A stretch of DNA of 64,000 nt from Sympetrum striolatum (GCA_947579665.1 OX388349.1:41611854-41675853); one strand, 5' to 3'; positions 48,193-60,185 are shown, numbered from the stretch's first letter. The notes: a model not told the origin generated them from the sequence alone. A program made the numbers and translations.

Positions 48193-48570
48193 TACATTAT
48201 TATTATTGTAAAGAATCTTAGCAAATCGGCCACCAGCCTGGTGGCAAGGTCATACAAAAACAAAACAATAGGCAGCTGATACATATCGCTATTTAAATTT
48301 ACAAATTCAAATTGTATTATCAACTCGTCAATCAAAAAAATGATAATTAAAAACAGGATTTAAGCACATAATTAACAAAAACTGGATTCAACCTTGGATT
48401 TCAACCAATCAACCTTTTCAAATTGTCAAGATTTGTCAGAAAAAGGCTCAAAAACTTCCAATTAAGTAAACTATTCCAATTATTAATAGTTCTATTTAAA
48501 AAGGAATACTTTCCCCAGTTCGTTCGTTGCTGTAAAGGTTTGATTTTAATGAGTGATCCCTACCGCTACT
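48193..48570 (-). pseudogene. CR1-like non-LTR retrotransposon, C-terminus and 3' UTR
   Basis: On the minus strand from 48570 the frame reads QQRTNWGKYSFLNRTINNWN then SLLNWKFLSLFLTNLDN, matching the last conserved block of CR1/L2-type reverse transcriptases (R-T-x-x-x-K-Y-S-F...R-T-I-x-x-W-N-x-L-P). The remainder, including TGCCACCAGGCTGGTGGC (an inverted repeat at 48228-48245 in window coordinates), is the 3' untranslated region and ends in an (ATT)n tail at 48195-48208. All upstream coding sequence is absent. The 66-codon plus frame 48423-48623 is antisense to it. Confidence 0.75.
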
Positions 48571-48593
48571 ATATATGGGATCTTATCTTCCGT

Positions 48594-48748
48594 CGTGCTA
48601 TAACTCCAATGCTAAGGTCTTAGGTTTGAATTCCGGCTAGTCGGATTCTTATTGCTAGGAAATGGTTTTATCTTTGTAAATAGTAAAAATTATTGAAATA
48701 GATGTAATTGGGATCTTCCTGTTTCAATTAGAAAAGTTATTATTACTA
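48594..48748 (+). mobile_element. SINE-like repeat S1, copy c
   Basis: GCTATAACTCCAATGCTAAG, then a good B-box-like GGTTTGAATTCC, the family stretch CTAGTCGGATTCTTATTGC, AGGAAATGG, and a body ending in GATCTTCCTGTTTCAATTAG. It lines up with copy a (14571-14730) nearly end to end. The intact B-box region but missing A box fits a 5'-decayed SINE. Confidence 0.6.
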
Positions 48749-48768
48749 CCCTTAGCACCGGACTATGC

Positions 48769-48912
48769 GTCGCTCATAGATCTCTCTTCGCACACGGCTC
48801 TTTCTTCGCTCACAGCTGATCCTTCGCACATGACTCTTTCCCTGCTCACAGCTCATTCGTAGCACACGACTCTTTCTAAGCTCTCAGCTCTCCCTGCGCA
48901 CACAACTATTTC
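48769..48912 (+). repeat. Minisatellite, four 36-bp units
   Basis: Units 48769-48804, 48805-48840, 48841-48876 and 48877-48912 are each exactly 36 bp and share GCTC.CAG.TC, a CGCACA core and a CTCTTTC ending. Unit-to-unit identity is about 75% by eye. It begins 20 bp after the end of S1 copy c. Confidence 0.85.
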
Positions 48913-49699
48913 TTCGTATGTGAATATTCTTCAAATCTAACCTCCACCTCACCTATTTGTAATTATTCTTTGTAAATAATTCATTACAACAAAAAATATG
49001 TAAGGGATACCTATGTTTAATTTTTGATTTGATATTGGTGAATTTAATTTATACATTCGATATTTCTGAATTAAAATAATACAAATATTTTCTAATACAA
49101 GATGCTTCATCAATTGATCTCTGCGTTTAATGAACCTTCCTTTATAAGAATAATGCAATTATTGTAGGATCTTACTTAATCTCTCCGCTTCACAATTCTA
49201 AAGGAGTCGTTTCCGAGAGCGATTCTTTTTAGTGAGCTGTGAACTTTGAGGTAGGGATGTCACATCAGCATTCATGTATCGAAGTTCTCGATTTTTTGCC
49301 AATACATCAAAAGCATCGAATGGTACGATGATCGATGGAACGTCAACTAGATGTTTTAAAAATACTAAGCATCGCAATGACGTTTTGGGAAAGGAGCGGG
49401 AACTGATAAATATTTTTGGTTGACCAATAAATTCATCACTTCAAAGTATTGTTGAAAAGGACGAGAAACAAAACTAGTCTCTTGGACTGACTAAGATCAG
49501 CTCTCAACTTGCTGGTGCACGACAATAGGAGCAGGTAGGAATCAATTCATATCAAGCAAAGGTTTATCTTTACCTCCCTAAAATGGGATACTGGGATGTT
49601 TAAATGCTTAAGTCCCACATAAGTACTCCTTCTTCATTCACTTAAAATAAACCATACCCATACTCCGTTTGAAGCGACTCACTAAAAAGAGTGGCATTT
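48913..49699. other. Non-coding; possible hAT-like terminus near 49252
   Basis: GTAGGGATGTCACATC followed by TATCGAAGTTCTCGATTTTT and ATCGA-containing words resembles the CAGGGATGTCA...ATCGAT start of some hAT elements, but I find no matching right end or target duplication. Confidence 0.3.
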
Positions 49700-50190
49700 G
49701 CCATTATTAGTCCGGAGTAGTCGGCGTTGGCACCCCCGAGGGCCTTCTCTCGCTCCTTTTCAATCGCGTACGGTAATATCCGGATCCATGTTTCATTGCC
49801 CCACTCCCTTAATCTTTTTTATACTCTCTTGACCGAGAGCCGCTGGTCGGAGATGCGGAGGGAAAAGGAGCAAAAATCGCCCGCTGGACCTTGTCCGGCG
49901 GATCAAGGAGGTTTCTTGCTTTTTGCTGGTCGCGAAATTTTTGCCGGTCGCGTGGAAGTTATCGCCGCTGTAACTCTTTCGGGATAGCCGGGGCTTTTTC
50001 GCGTGTCGCTTCTCTTTCCTCATTCCATTTTTTTATCTTTATCTTTTTTTTTAAGTGGAATAGTTCGCTTCCGATATTAATCTCGATGTCCACCTTACTT
50101 CGATTTTTCGGTCATCGGCCGATTTCGTGTTAACATCGGTCCAATACCCGTGTTCATTTACTTATGATTACCCGTTTCCTCCCCGATCAA
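49700..50190. other. GC/CpG-richer unique patch
   Basis: Three overlapping frames of 76-86 codons on both strands without motifs; words such as TTGCCGGTCGCG and GCCGCTGTAAC. No repeat partner found. Confidence 0.4.
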
Positions 50191-51544
50191 TCATGACGCG
50201 TCCCGATAGAATATCTAACTTTGTAAAGGTGTTATTAAATTCAGTCGTGTTGCCAGTTTGTCAATTTTTGGGTGAAGGAATCCTCCGATATTGAGTCGTA
50301 ATCCGATTTTTGGTTGCGAGAGATGCTGGATGTGTTCATCATCGTAACAAGTTGGCAGGAGTTCGTCAATTTTTTCAATACACGTGAAACATATAGTATT
50401 ATTATTTATACGTACATCCACCATTTTCTTCAACTGTCTCTTCTAGTATTGACCCCATATCCTTCATGCGTGTATCTTTTTCCTATTCATACCTTTCGCT
50501 TTATCACATTTCGCCTTAGTAATGTTTTTTCATTCAAATGGCGGTGCTAGTATCCAAGTTTTGATTACCCTCTTTTGCGTTAAACAGTGAACCTGTCACT
50601 CTATATGTTATATTTCTATGAATACAAAACATCTTCACTAAATCCTCTCGAATTGGCAACATGTTGTAGTGGAACCGTACATGTCAATAACGTACTAGAA
50701 TCATTAATTTATGATTTTTTAAATAACATAATTATCGGCAACTCAGTAATTGATAACTTAATAATGGCTCAAAAATAGGATTAAAGAGGAAGAGATAAGT
50801 CACTCAATCAAAGCGAAACTTTAACTGTTTTACATAGGAAATAAGGCAGTTACCTTCCTCCGATAAAATTCATGAGAAAATGCAAGGATGCTGGAGTCAA
50901 TGTGGAGATTATTTCGTCATGAAGTTTAGTGCATTCCCTAAAATCATGAAAGTGGTTGAATAATGAAATCGTTAGTATTTTTCATTTTTTACAACAAGGC
51001 ATCATCTCTCCTGAAAATTAAAGGAGTTACGTCTGTGAGTGTTAATATATTCCAGATAAAAAGCCGTTAAATCTGCTTTGTTGCACATAATTAGGAACTA
51101 ACCAAGCGCTATAATGACATTCTACTCGCTGACTGACACACATCTTTAAGAATGCCTCATCCGAGGTAATTTGCTCCACTTCCTAATTAGACCTCTTTTA
51201 AAGCCATACTCAACCTTTATTATGCCTTCTTTAACTACCTACTTAACGACTAGGACGAATAAATCCCCTTAATTAAATATCTCTGATTTAAATGACGTGA
51301 TAATTACTGAAAAGAGAAATTTTGGATCGTTAACAAAAAACTTTTTTAAAGGGACTGACTCAACACCTCTCCGGCACTAATTTCAGGAACTGTATTTGTT
51401 CCTCCTACTTACCGGACTTCAGCCCCCTAAGTGAAACCATAAAAAAATATTTGATTCGTTTCTGCAATGCAATTAATCGCTAATTAATACATTTTTGTAT
51501 AATTTTTAGCTGTTTGTTGAAATTCAATTTAATTTTTTTCTTTA
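50191..51544. other. Non-coding, no recognised feature
   Basis: AT-rich with short frames lacking motifs. Confidence 0.5.
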
Positions 51545-51840
51545 TTCCTAAACCTATATTTTGATTGACCAATTACTTTACTTCGATTAGTAGTGGATTT
51601 AATTGCTAATTAGTATTAATACTAATAATGAGTATTGTCTTTAATTGTTTTTTTTATTTGCGAGATTTAGACTATAAGTCTTTTCTTTCACCTTATTCAT
51701 CGACACTAATTATGGAATAATGAACTACAAATTAGTAAATTTGTGCACGATTTGGATCTATATGTTCAAGTTCAATTTCAAGTACTTGTACATCTCCAAA
51801 CCTATATTATAATTGACCAATTACTTTACATCAATTAGTA
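51545..51840 (+). repeat. Direct repeat pair, 248-bp period
   Basis: AAACCTATATT..ATTGACC then AATTACTTTAC.TC.ATTAGTA occurs at about 51549-51593 and 51797-51840. A piece of it (GGACCAATTACTTTATT) also occurs at 55164-55180. Probably a small AT-rich element or its internal repeats. Confidence 0.5.
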
Positions 51841-51899
51841 AAATATAACATAATTGATAAAACTAATTTTAGAAGCCGTTACTTGGTAAAAACAGCATT

Positions 51900-51977
51900 A
51901 TGGTGGAGATTACTAAGCAAAAGTGTCACAAAAAATATGCAATATTTAAGAAACTTTTGCTTATTTATTTCCACCAT
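51900..51977. repeat. 25-bp inverted repeat
   Basis: ATGGTGGAGATTACTAAGCA plus AAAGT (51900-51924) is complementary to 51953-51977 with about four mismatches, around a 28-base AT-rich loop. Confidence 0.65.
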
Positions 51978-53095
51978 ATATTATAATTGGTCTTGGTTAA
52001 ATCTGTGTTAGGCACCAACCGTGTATTTTTTGCGGTCACCTCGTTTCCCAGTAGGGGATAAAAAGATTTTTTTCCCGAAGTCGCAAATCTTTCATTTTCG
52101 GGTTAGTAGATGGCTTTTATGGCCGATTCCGGCGAGCATCTCCTTTTTGCACGAATCTGCCTTTCACATTTTTCTTCCGCTTATGAAGAACTCGGATGAT
52201 ATTTCTATCCCGATTAGCACGTTGAAACTGGACGGAGAGCTCGATATATTTCAAGGATGGAGGAATCTGCCTAAAGCTTACCCTTTCAAAGGAGACGCCT
52301 AGGTATGCATGGATGTATTTTGTCTGTAAGTACTGATCCCTTTTCAAAAAATTTGCCTTTATATTTTTAACGAAGGTAGTAGTTTTTGGTCTGCTCCAAA
52401 ATTTTACTTATAAACGTACTAACAATCTGCATCGTTGAAAGATGTTTTATCTTGAAATTTAAAGGTTTAATTTTAACACGGGTCGAATCGACGCTCAGTT
52501 TACGCTAATCTGTATCGTTCTATTATCATGTATGTACGCTATGTATTACATCGTAATTAATCAAAATAAGGAAAAAGTCGTCCTAACCTTAGTTTACTGA
52601 ATTAATTTTCTGTTACTCGCTATTCTCCATAAGGAGAAAGGCGTACTCTATTTTTCTGTGTAATTCTAACTTCATGTAATATTTCATTCTTTTATTTGAC
52701 AATTTCTCAATAATTGATTAATTTCTAATGATTATTTTTCTTATTGAACCTTTTATATGTATTTGTCCTCAATTAATTATAACATATATCACCTATATTT
52801 GTTCCATAAATAATGATAATACTTATATGATCTTTTATTAAATGTATATGTTCCTATTTAATTTAATTTTTCCATTGGGCAACTAATTATTTTGAAATAT
52901 TAGAATTTGAGGCTTATTTTTGTCTAGTCCTTTAGTCCTCATTTCGTGTAGTATTCACAAATTCTTATAAAAATCTAGACATCCAATATAGAAGGCTCAA
53001 AACAGCTGTAAGATATCTGTTCACAAAAATTCTCTTTCAAATGCATGTCTTGTAAGCTTGAAAATTCTCCTTATTGAAGAATAACGATGTATTTA
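51978..53095. other. Non-coding; GC-richer patch at 52020-52310
   Basis: The patch holds opposed frames (93 and 76 codons) without motifs. The rest is AT-rich. Confidence 0.45.
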
Positions 53096-53220
53096 AGTAG
53101 TTAGAGCGTCCGCTCGAAAAGCGGAGGATTGGGAATCCCGGTCACGTCGGCTTCTTCGCCTTCATTCATCTTTGTGTTTTCAGGCGAACGCATTAATGGG
53201 CAAAGTGAAACACCTTTTCC
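53096..53220 (+). mobile_element. SINE-like repeat S3, with tRNA-like head
   Basis: TAGTTAGAGCG is an A-box-like sequence; TCCGC and GCGGA form a 5-bp anticodon-type stem around a 7-base loop TCGAAAA (GAA in the anticodon position); GGATTGGGAATCCC sits where a T-arm would be. The B box is degenerate and there is no acceptor stem, so a decayed tRNA-derived SINE is the best reading. The body continues through CACGTCGGCTTCTTCGCC. Confidence 0.45.
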
Positions 53221-54891
53221 TCTAATCTATTACGAGGTTAATGCTTGAAAATTCAATTTTATAGCCTGAAACTGATATTATAAATCATATAAAAAATTAT
53301 AACTGCTATTTTGATTGTATTTAATGTTGCTACACAAAGTTTAGGCTTTTGGTTTAAGAGATAATTTATATTTATGACTAGATATTCAATTATTCCACCC
53401 CACTTGAATCTCATCCATATGTTCACCTCGCAATAAACTTCCCAATTCACTATTGTTAATTTAAAGTTGGTTTATATGTGCTTTCAAATACATGTTTTCC
53501 CAAGTAAGAGAACGCGATAGCTTGAAAAGCAGCAGCTAACTAATCCTCGGTGTATCAATCCATGATGTTGATTATGATAAATATATTTTGAAGTTCGACG
53601 AAGGTAAATTTTTATATGGAAAACATTTTAGAATCTTCCCGTAGAAATAAATACAGAATGTGCAAATACAAACTTCAATCTCTACGGTGATAAACACAGA
53701 TTCGTATTAGACGACTAACAACTTGCGGCAATGTTTAAATGTACAGTATTATAAAATTTCGATTGGTGCTGTTCATATAGGTGCGTACCTATGAAGAAAT
53801 ACACGGAGTGTGTTCGTTTTTTATTTAAGGAACCGCTATTTTATTAGTTCCTAGCGCCAGCAGTGATTAAAAATTTTGCCTTAGGCATTCACGATACAAA
53901 TATGCCAATATTCAGATAAAAGAAAATTCTGACTCTAATATCAGGTGACGAAGGTACAGCTTAAATTGTGACTATTTTTTCATGCAACAGCAACAAGTAT
54001 CACTCAAAATTATTTTACCGATAAACAGACTGTTTTAACCAATCCTCTTATTTTACATACAATATTGGATATCAATTTTTAACATTACCACCTATGCTGG
54101 ACTTTTGCGGAAACTCCATACCTCGTGAGATATCCCCCACACACTAAGAAGATTAGCTTCAGACTATGGGAATATTTAAGTGCCTGGAAAACCCTAATTG
54201 TAAACATGCAGATCCAAAGGCACGCCCAAATGTGGGACAACGTTTAAAAACGAATGAAACCTTCGATACCGGAAGCGTCGGCGGGAAAATATCTGTTTGG
54301 ATAAGGAAATTAGGGTGCCAAATTGACCACGCCTAATTTCGTCTCGGAAGAAAATCACAGGTGCTGCCCTCTGAACTTTCATCGGCGAGTGGCACCCTCC
54401 ACTTGCCACCTGCCGCGTCGGTGTCACTAAGTGTGATACATGCAGATGTAGGCCGCCAAAACATATAACGGGGGAGGGGAGATAGGTTGATGATTATATT
54501 CCTACCAAGACAGAACGGGAGTAGTTGTGCCCTGGTTTACCATTGGCTCTCCGGAAGCGTCGGGCGCGGAGGGCGGCAGCCAATGAACTACCATCTCCTC
54601 TCAGGTTGTCGGGAAACTTCACCAACTTTTGGTATCTGCCCCATATATTGTGAAGTTCCACTCCAGGAAATCATTCACGTAGATGTAATAACATTCCTGG
54701 CACCTAGAAACCCAGAGTTGATTTGCTGATCTCAAGATATGAGCTCCTGCTACTATATTCTGATGAATGGATATATATTTTCATTTTATAGTGCAGATGA
54801 ATATCTTAATGAAAGAAAGACGTAATTTATGCTAGGTGACTTGCTTATTTAGCCAATCATTAAATGCACTAAAAATCAAACAATTTTTTAA
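53221..54891. other. Non-coding; GC-richer patch at 54180-54730
   Basis: Frames at 54194-54427 (minus) and 54487-54729 (plus) lack motifs. AT-rich elsewhere. Confidence 0.45.
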
Positions 54892-54973
54892 AATAAAATC
54901 ATTCACTATAATTCTTATTACATGTTTTACAGTGTGTGTATATGTAATAAGAACTACAGTGAATGATTTTATT
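54892..54973. repeat. 32-bp inverted repeat
   Basis: AATAAAATCATTCACTATAA plus TTCTTATTACAT (54892-54923) is complementary to 54942-54973 with two mismatches; the loop is 18 bases. Outside the arms, complementarity is only partial. Confidence 0.85.
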
Positions 54974-55204
54974 GTAATTGTGATAACATGTATGGTAGTG
55001 TAGCATTTTTTGATTGTTTGTTGAATTATGGTTATAAATATTTATGTAATTATTTTAATAAAATGTATAATTTTTAGTATATTTATTGATTGGCTTATAT
55101 TTAGTTATAGCTTATTATTACGCAATTAATGACAATGACCTATAAATACTTTGTATATCCTTGGACCAATTACTTTATTATTAATATAGATATATTGATT
55201 TATA

Positions 55205-55545
55205 ATTTGCCACAGGATAGAGAAAAAAGTATCTTTTATCTACTTTTTTCATAGTGTTACTCATGGCTGTGATAAAATAGAAGTTACTGAGGTATGAGTG
55301 AATAATTGCACTAATCAAGGTCTATTCTTATCGGCTGCCAAGAAGAGAGTTATTCCTAGATTCCTTTGTGCATCACTTGCAGGAACATGTTTCGCTTATA
55401 GCATTCTGACTCAGTGAGGTATGGAAAGAAAAACTACCTCACTCCTCATCCTGCCTAGTAAACCTCATTCCTCTCTACAACCTCTTCGAAGCTTGCATAG
55501 GGTGTGAGGTACCAATCGGCCTTCGGGCTGAATACTTTACAGAAA
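55205..55545 (+). repeat. Dispersed repeat R3, copy b
   Basis: Matches 39120-39505 from ACAGGATAGAGA through GAGTGAATAATTGCACT, CCTCATTCCTCTCTACAACC and GTGAGGTACCAAT to CCTTCGGGCTGAATACTTTA. Same orientation, about 80% identical by eye, with few indels. Confidence 0.75.
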
Positions 55546-56959
55546 ACGATAAGAAATAATTTGACCTTCATATAACGTTATCAGAGATATCCGAGTTATC
55601 TCTGGTAACTTTTTATACTCTTAAACTGCTTTGTGATACCAATCTCCACTGTTTAACTCAATGAAATATCGAAATACCGTTCTGAGAATGATTCATAAAC
55701 CACTTGCTTTTTTCCTCTCATTCAATGATTCCCACAGCTATATCAAATGTGTATCGCATGCATTATTTATGTTCCGACGAAAGCTTATACGCAAAATGGA
55801 GCACACTCCATTGTTCCAGATTCTATGGACTAATTATTCATTCGGCTAATAGCGTTCGCATTCTATGCTGCAAATGGGGCAACATTAAATTTAGCTTCAT
55901 TAAGTCGTTGAGTATTTTGGCTATAGTGATGCTAAAAACGAAACATTTTATCAAGTTTTCATCTATATTAATGAGGAAGCCTCGATACAGTATGCCAATC
56001 CCTTTTTCTTACGCGCTAAAAATGTATCAGTGTTTTTATGAAGGTTCATCTTATCTTTCTCGTAAAAACAAATATATCTTGAGTTCGACTATATTGCATA
56101 TTTTTTTATTATACCCTAAATATTACAGCTCAGAATTTTGGATGAGGGTTACTTTGGATTGAATTCATATGATAAATCTAGATATACATTTTAAGTCCTC
56201 CCATAACTTGAATTATAACACGTAACTGATTTTGCTATGCAGATTCTCGTCTCTCGAGAGAAGATGAATGTAAAATCTTATGCTCTATTCAAGTCATTTT
56301 CTTCCTTTTCCTTCCTAAAATATTATTCACGTTGTAAGTGTCATTACTCTTATATTTAGTAAGTATTTCTAGCTTTGTCTTAAAAAATGAACTAAAGTTT
56401 ATAAACAAAATTGTTACCAGTCAGATATTTACAATTGTATTACAGCTTTTAATTTTTCTCTTTCTTTGGTACATCTGTGAGATCAAAGTAAACCGAGCTC
56501 AGTTTGGTACTTTACCGCTTACAAAATGTAAATTTATGATTATATGATAGTGTGTTATAACCGAGATATTATTTTTTATCGGCCATAATTCATTTATAGA
56601 TGCAACAGACATCTTGCTTTGTTCTTAACTTAATCTTGTTCGTAGTTTAAGATCAGCTGAATACAAAAGTACGAGGTTTAATTTTGAGTAATCTTTGCCT
56701 TGAAATTCGTCTACCAGGTTTTTCAAGGCAAGAATATTAGCATAATTACCTAATATTTCCGTTTATTAGAAAGTTTAACGTTTACCCTAAATTCCAACGA
56801 ATAAGATCAGGATTAAAGTTGAATTGAATTGTGGACTGTGCTTATCCTATTAGTGGAGGAGCAGAAATTTCCGTTCCCAAATTATAATGTGCTACTTCTA
56901 CCGTTAATGCGAGGTTTGTGTTGCGTATGAGATGCATATCTCATAAACGTTATAAATAA
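55546..56959. other. Non-coding; contains the longest open frame in the window
   Basis: An ATG-initiated frame of about 145 codons lies at 55725-56162, rich in S, Y, F and K. It has no recognisable domain or signal peptide that I can defend, no repeat partner and no splice context, so it is not called as a gene. The remainder is AT-rich. Confidence 0.35.
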
Positions 56960-57440
56960 TTGTTTTCTGGTGGAGCCGGAATCCCTCTTTTTCTTAATTG
57001 AACGGGCCTCAGTGTGTTCTCGCGGCGCTGTAAATTTTCCTCTAAAATCTCTCGCCCCGTTAATCTTCCCGGCAATGACGCGCGTATTTTCCGCGGCAGG
57101 GGTTTTACAGTTGCCCCTTCTCCATTTTCACGGAGAATTAAAGAATTTCGTCCAGGTTGTGAACGTTGTTAATGGAAATCACCAGAAATTCTAAATCGTC
57201 TCATTTAATTTGCGTCGGTCCATTACCTCGTGTACACGAGTTTCATGCGGAAGGGAGAGAATGGGCGATTAAAAACGGAATTAATGAATTGACACACCGA
57301 AAGTATACACACGTACAAAATTTTATAAGCTTTTATTTCGGCCGAAATATGCCAACAATTCCGCAATTTGGATTTTCCCGACATCCAATTATTTTTGTAA
57401 TCCACTTTTGATTTCCGCAAACGATCGATCCATGCCATAT
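56960..57440. other. GC/CpG-richer unique patch
   Basis: CpG-bearing (TCGCGGCGC, GACGCGCGTATTTTCCGCGG) with motif-free frames of 71-81 codons on both strands. Confidence 0.4.
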
Positions 57441-58189
57441 GAAAGAATATTTTAATTGGTTTTCCTTCTGCAAATAATGAATATCCAGATCGTTAGATTT
57501 TCAAATAATCGTAACTGCCGGTTTGAATAGCGCAATCAATATTTTTTCCCTCCTTTTTATCTTGAAACATATTGATAGTTTTATCATCAAAGATTAATGT
57601 TTATAAAAGTATTACCAAAGAATTGGTAAATATTGAACATAACTCCGACAGTAGTATTTTTTTCCAATTTCTTTTATCAACCCATATGATCACGGAAGAT
57701 ATAGTGTGTTTCTTATGACTGATTTCTGTTAATTCCTAGACATCATTAAATTTTAGCAGCTAATCTTATCTTTGTATAACATAGGCAACCAACTTAATGA
57801 ACAATAACACTGTTACTTCCATTTTATAATTTTCAAACTGTAGCTGCTCCTTAAAAAAAATTGAAAATTCACAACTGAAAGCATCAATTTTGCAGGAACA
57901 TGCCAAGTGATTCATAACAATTGCATATTTTAATACACCATCAAGATCCATAGAGAGTAATGGCTTAGGCTAGCACCTTCTTTACCCAATCCTTATATCT
58001 CTCTTTAGACTCAATTCCATTCCTCGATGAAATAGGTAAATCAGGTTTGTTGCTAATTGTAAGCTAAAGAATAAAATATCTAGTAATCCTGAAAATTCAT
58101 TGTAAAATTAGCCATAGCATTCACGATTCTTAACCCTTAACGTAAAGCATTCCGCCTGGTCATTTGGCGACTCACTTTTTCTTCCATTA
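57441..58189. other. Non-coding, AT-rich, no recognised feature
   Basis: TTAACCCTTAACG near 58132 superficially resembles a piggyBac-type end, but no partner end is visible. Confidence 0.45.
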
Positions 58190-59012
58190 TATACCATGAG
58201 CTAGTTGGAGGAATGAGGCTTCCTAGTCTAGATGAGGAGTGAGGTAGTTTGCCCTTGCTCCTCACCAAGCCAGATTTCTAAAAGCCAAACATGTCCCTGT
58301 AAGTGAAGCACAAATTCTACGAGTAACAATTTTCTTGGCATTTGAGAAAATGCAATGTTTACTTAATTAAGCCAAACTTAAATATTTTTAATAAATGCTT
58401 TGTTTATATGAGCCCCATGGTCTTTAACATATTACCTCAACATTTAACAAATGTCACAAGTCATAAAAGGTTCTTTCGTTCAGTTAAGCTTTGACTTTTA
58501 GGCAATGAGAGAATTGTCTTTTATGAGTTAATGGTTGCATATATTATTTTATTTTCTTTCGTTGTTGTTATCTGACTTAATTGTTCACTCCGATGTTATT
58601 GCATTTGCTAAACTCACATCGTTAATTCTGTAGTTTGAATTATGTTATTTCTTTTTTCAATTATTTACAATGCATATATTTTTATGTATGATGGTTGCCT
58701 CAAAACAAGTTTAACCTAGGAAGTAACCGAAGGTTTTTATTTTTTAAACTGTTTTTGTATATTTTGTTTGTATTGTGAACAGTAAATCAAATCATTCTTT
58801 ATCAAAAAAATTCTAATTAGTGCCACTATTTAGTGCCACTATTTAGTGCTACTATTTAGAGCCACTATTTAGTGAATCCATACCTTAGTGGGCTTGATGT
58901 TATCAATCCCATAAAGAAGACTGCGACATAAGTTAATGAAAGATACATTTATCTCTATCCTGTATCATAAGAAAAAGGATAAATATTCCATTCATCAGAA
59001 AATGGTAGCTGA
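58190..59012 (-). repeat. Dispersed repeat R3, copy c, interrupted
   Basis: Two minus-strand pieces of R3 lie in the correct order: 58890-59012 (complement of GATGAATGG...ACAGGATAGAGATAAATGTA) and 58190-58345 (complement of GTTACTC...CTACCTCACTCCTCAT). Between them about 550 bp of AT-rich sequence replaces roughly 45 bp of the repeat. That insert includes the 13-bp minisatellite at 58818-58874. Confidence 0.65.
58818..58874 (+). repeat. 13-bp minisatellite
   Basis: Four units of TAGTGCCACTATT (units 1 and 2 identical, units 3 and 4 with one change each) plus a partial fifth. Confidence 0.9.
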
Positions 59013-59766
59013 AACATATTTACCCATAATGAATAATTCACGAGTCTTCTATTACCATCACTAGTGTCCCGCAGAACATATTAATATTTCTGGGTCAGTT
59101 ACACTCGGGACTAATGGAATTCGAGAAAGCACGCGTTGGAAATTTCTTCCCCATTCTTTGATTTTCCTCACTCATAAATTGATATCGATTGACGTTGTTC
59201 ACATGTCCAATTATGGGCGTCTTCACCTGCGTTTTGTAACACCTGCCAAAACCGGGCTGAAGATATTTGGCGGCGTGTTTTGCATCGTTAGCGCCCCCTT
59301 TTGTTTCGGCAACCCAATACCCTACTTTCTCTTCATGAAAGTCAGGAGCAAAAATCCTTAGAGAAATTAATGAACTATGAATAACGTTTTGTGGTAATAG
59401 TTCCCTTGCAGCTGTTGTGACGGCGTCTCGAGAGAAATCGGCTGCATCCCTTTGATATACCGATGCAAGGAAACACTTGCGTGGTTACAAGATGGAATTA
59501 TTTCCGTTATGTTGATTCACGCCACTGCTTTTCATGCATTCTCATACAGAGTTTGCTAAATATTTTCTGTGTGGATTACGTTGAGTTGTTTTAACATTGT
59601 AATACGATCACGTGTACGTAATGTCATATTAAAGTACTTAGTAACTCATATGCATACGTACGTACGTATGTACGATTACGAGTACGATTCTCCATAAATT
59701 ATGACAATGATCTCAAAGAAACTAACAAAGTTAAATACCTTTCCTTCTCATTTAGATATTATATAA
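59013..59766. other. Non-coding; mildly GC-richer patch at 59100-59500; short TACG repeat
   Basis: CATACGTACGTACGTATGTA at 59653-59672 is a small self-complementary repeat. No genes recognised. Confidence 0.45.
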
Positions 59767-60185
59767 TCATCATCAAACGAGTAACAAAGATGTGCTTATT
59801 AATGTTTTCCTATATTTCATGAAAAAATTTCAGTAATAGTATTCACACAAATATGACGTTCATGCAGCTTAATTACAAGATATGTTAGCCAAAACTCTCT
59901 CTTGTTTGTAATGCTCATTGAACATTATGTTTAACTCGTTTCATTAAAAGTTATTGAAATTTAGACTTAATTAATTCATCATCAAACGCATAACAAAGAT
60001 GTACTGTTTAATAGTTACCAATATTTTAAGAGCCTCGGAAAAATCAACTTCAGTAATAACATTCACACAAATATTACATATATGGAACATACAAAAGTTG
60101 ATAAGCCAACACTACCTCTTGTTTGTAATCTATATTGAACGTTCTATTTTTGACGTGTTTAAAAACAGTTAATATGATTTCTAAC
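59767..60185 (+). repeat. Diverged tandem duplication, ~219-bp period
   Basis: TCATCATCAAACG..TAACAAA starts at 59767 and again at 59986. Further paired blocks follow in order: TTCAGTAATA.., ATTCACACAAATAT, AAGCCAACAC/TAGCCAAAAC, CTCTTGTTTGTAAT and TTGAAC. About 75% identical by eye. Confidence 0.7.

Noticed and set aside
48769..48912. CRISPR-like array
   Set aside because: Units are contiguous 36-bp diverged repeats without spacers in a eukaryotic context; it is a minisatellite.
49222..49696. Possible element bounded by CTTTTTAGTGAG and its complement
   Set aside because: Only about 11 bp of inverted match, no target duplication, and the CAGGGATGTCA-like word is not at the boundary.
53098..53150. 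Functional tRNA gene (GAA anticodon)
   Set aside because: Anticodon-type stem is present but the acceptor stem is missing and the B box is degenerate; kept only as a SINE-like relic.
58132..58180. TTAACCCTTAACG as a piggyBac-type end
   Set aside because: No inverted partner end or second TTAA boundary could be found.
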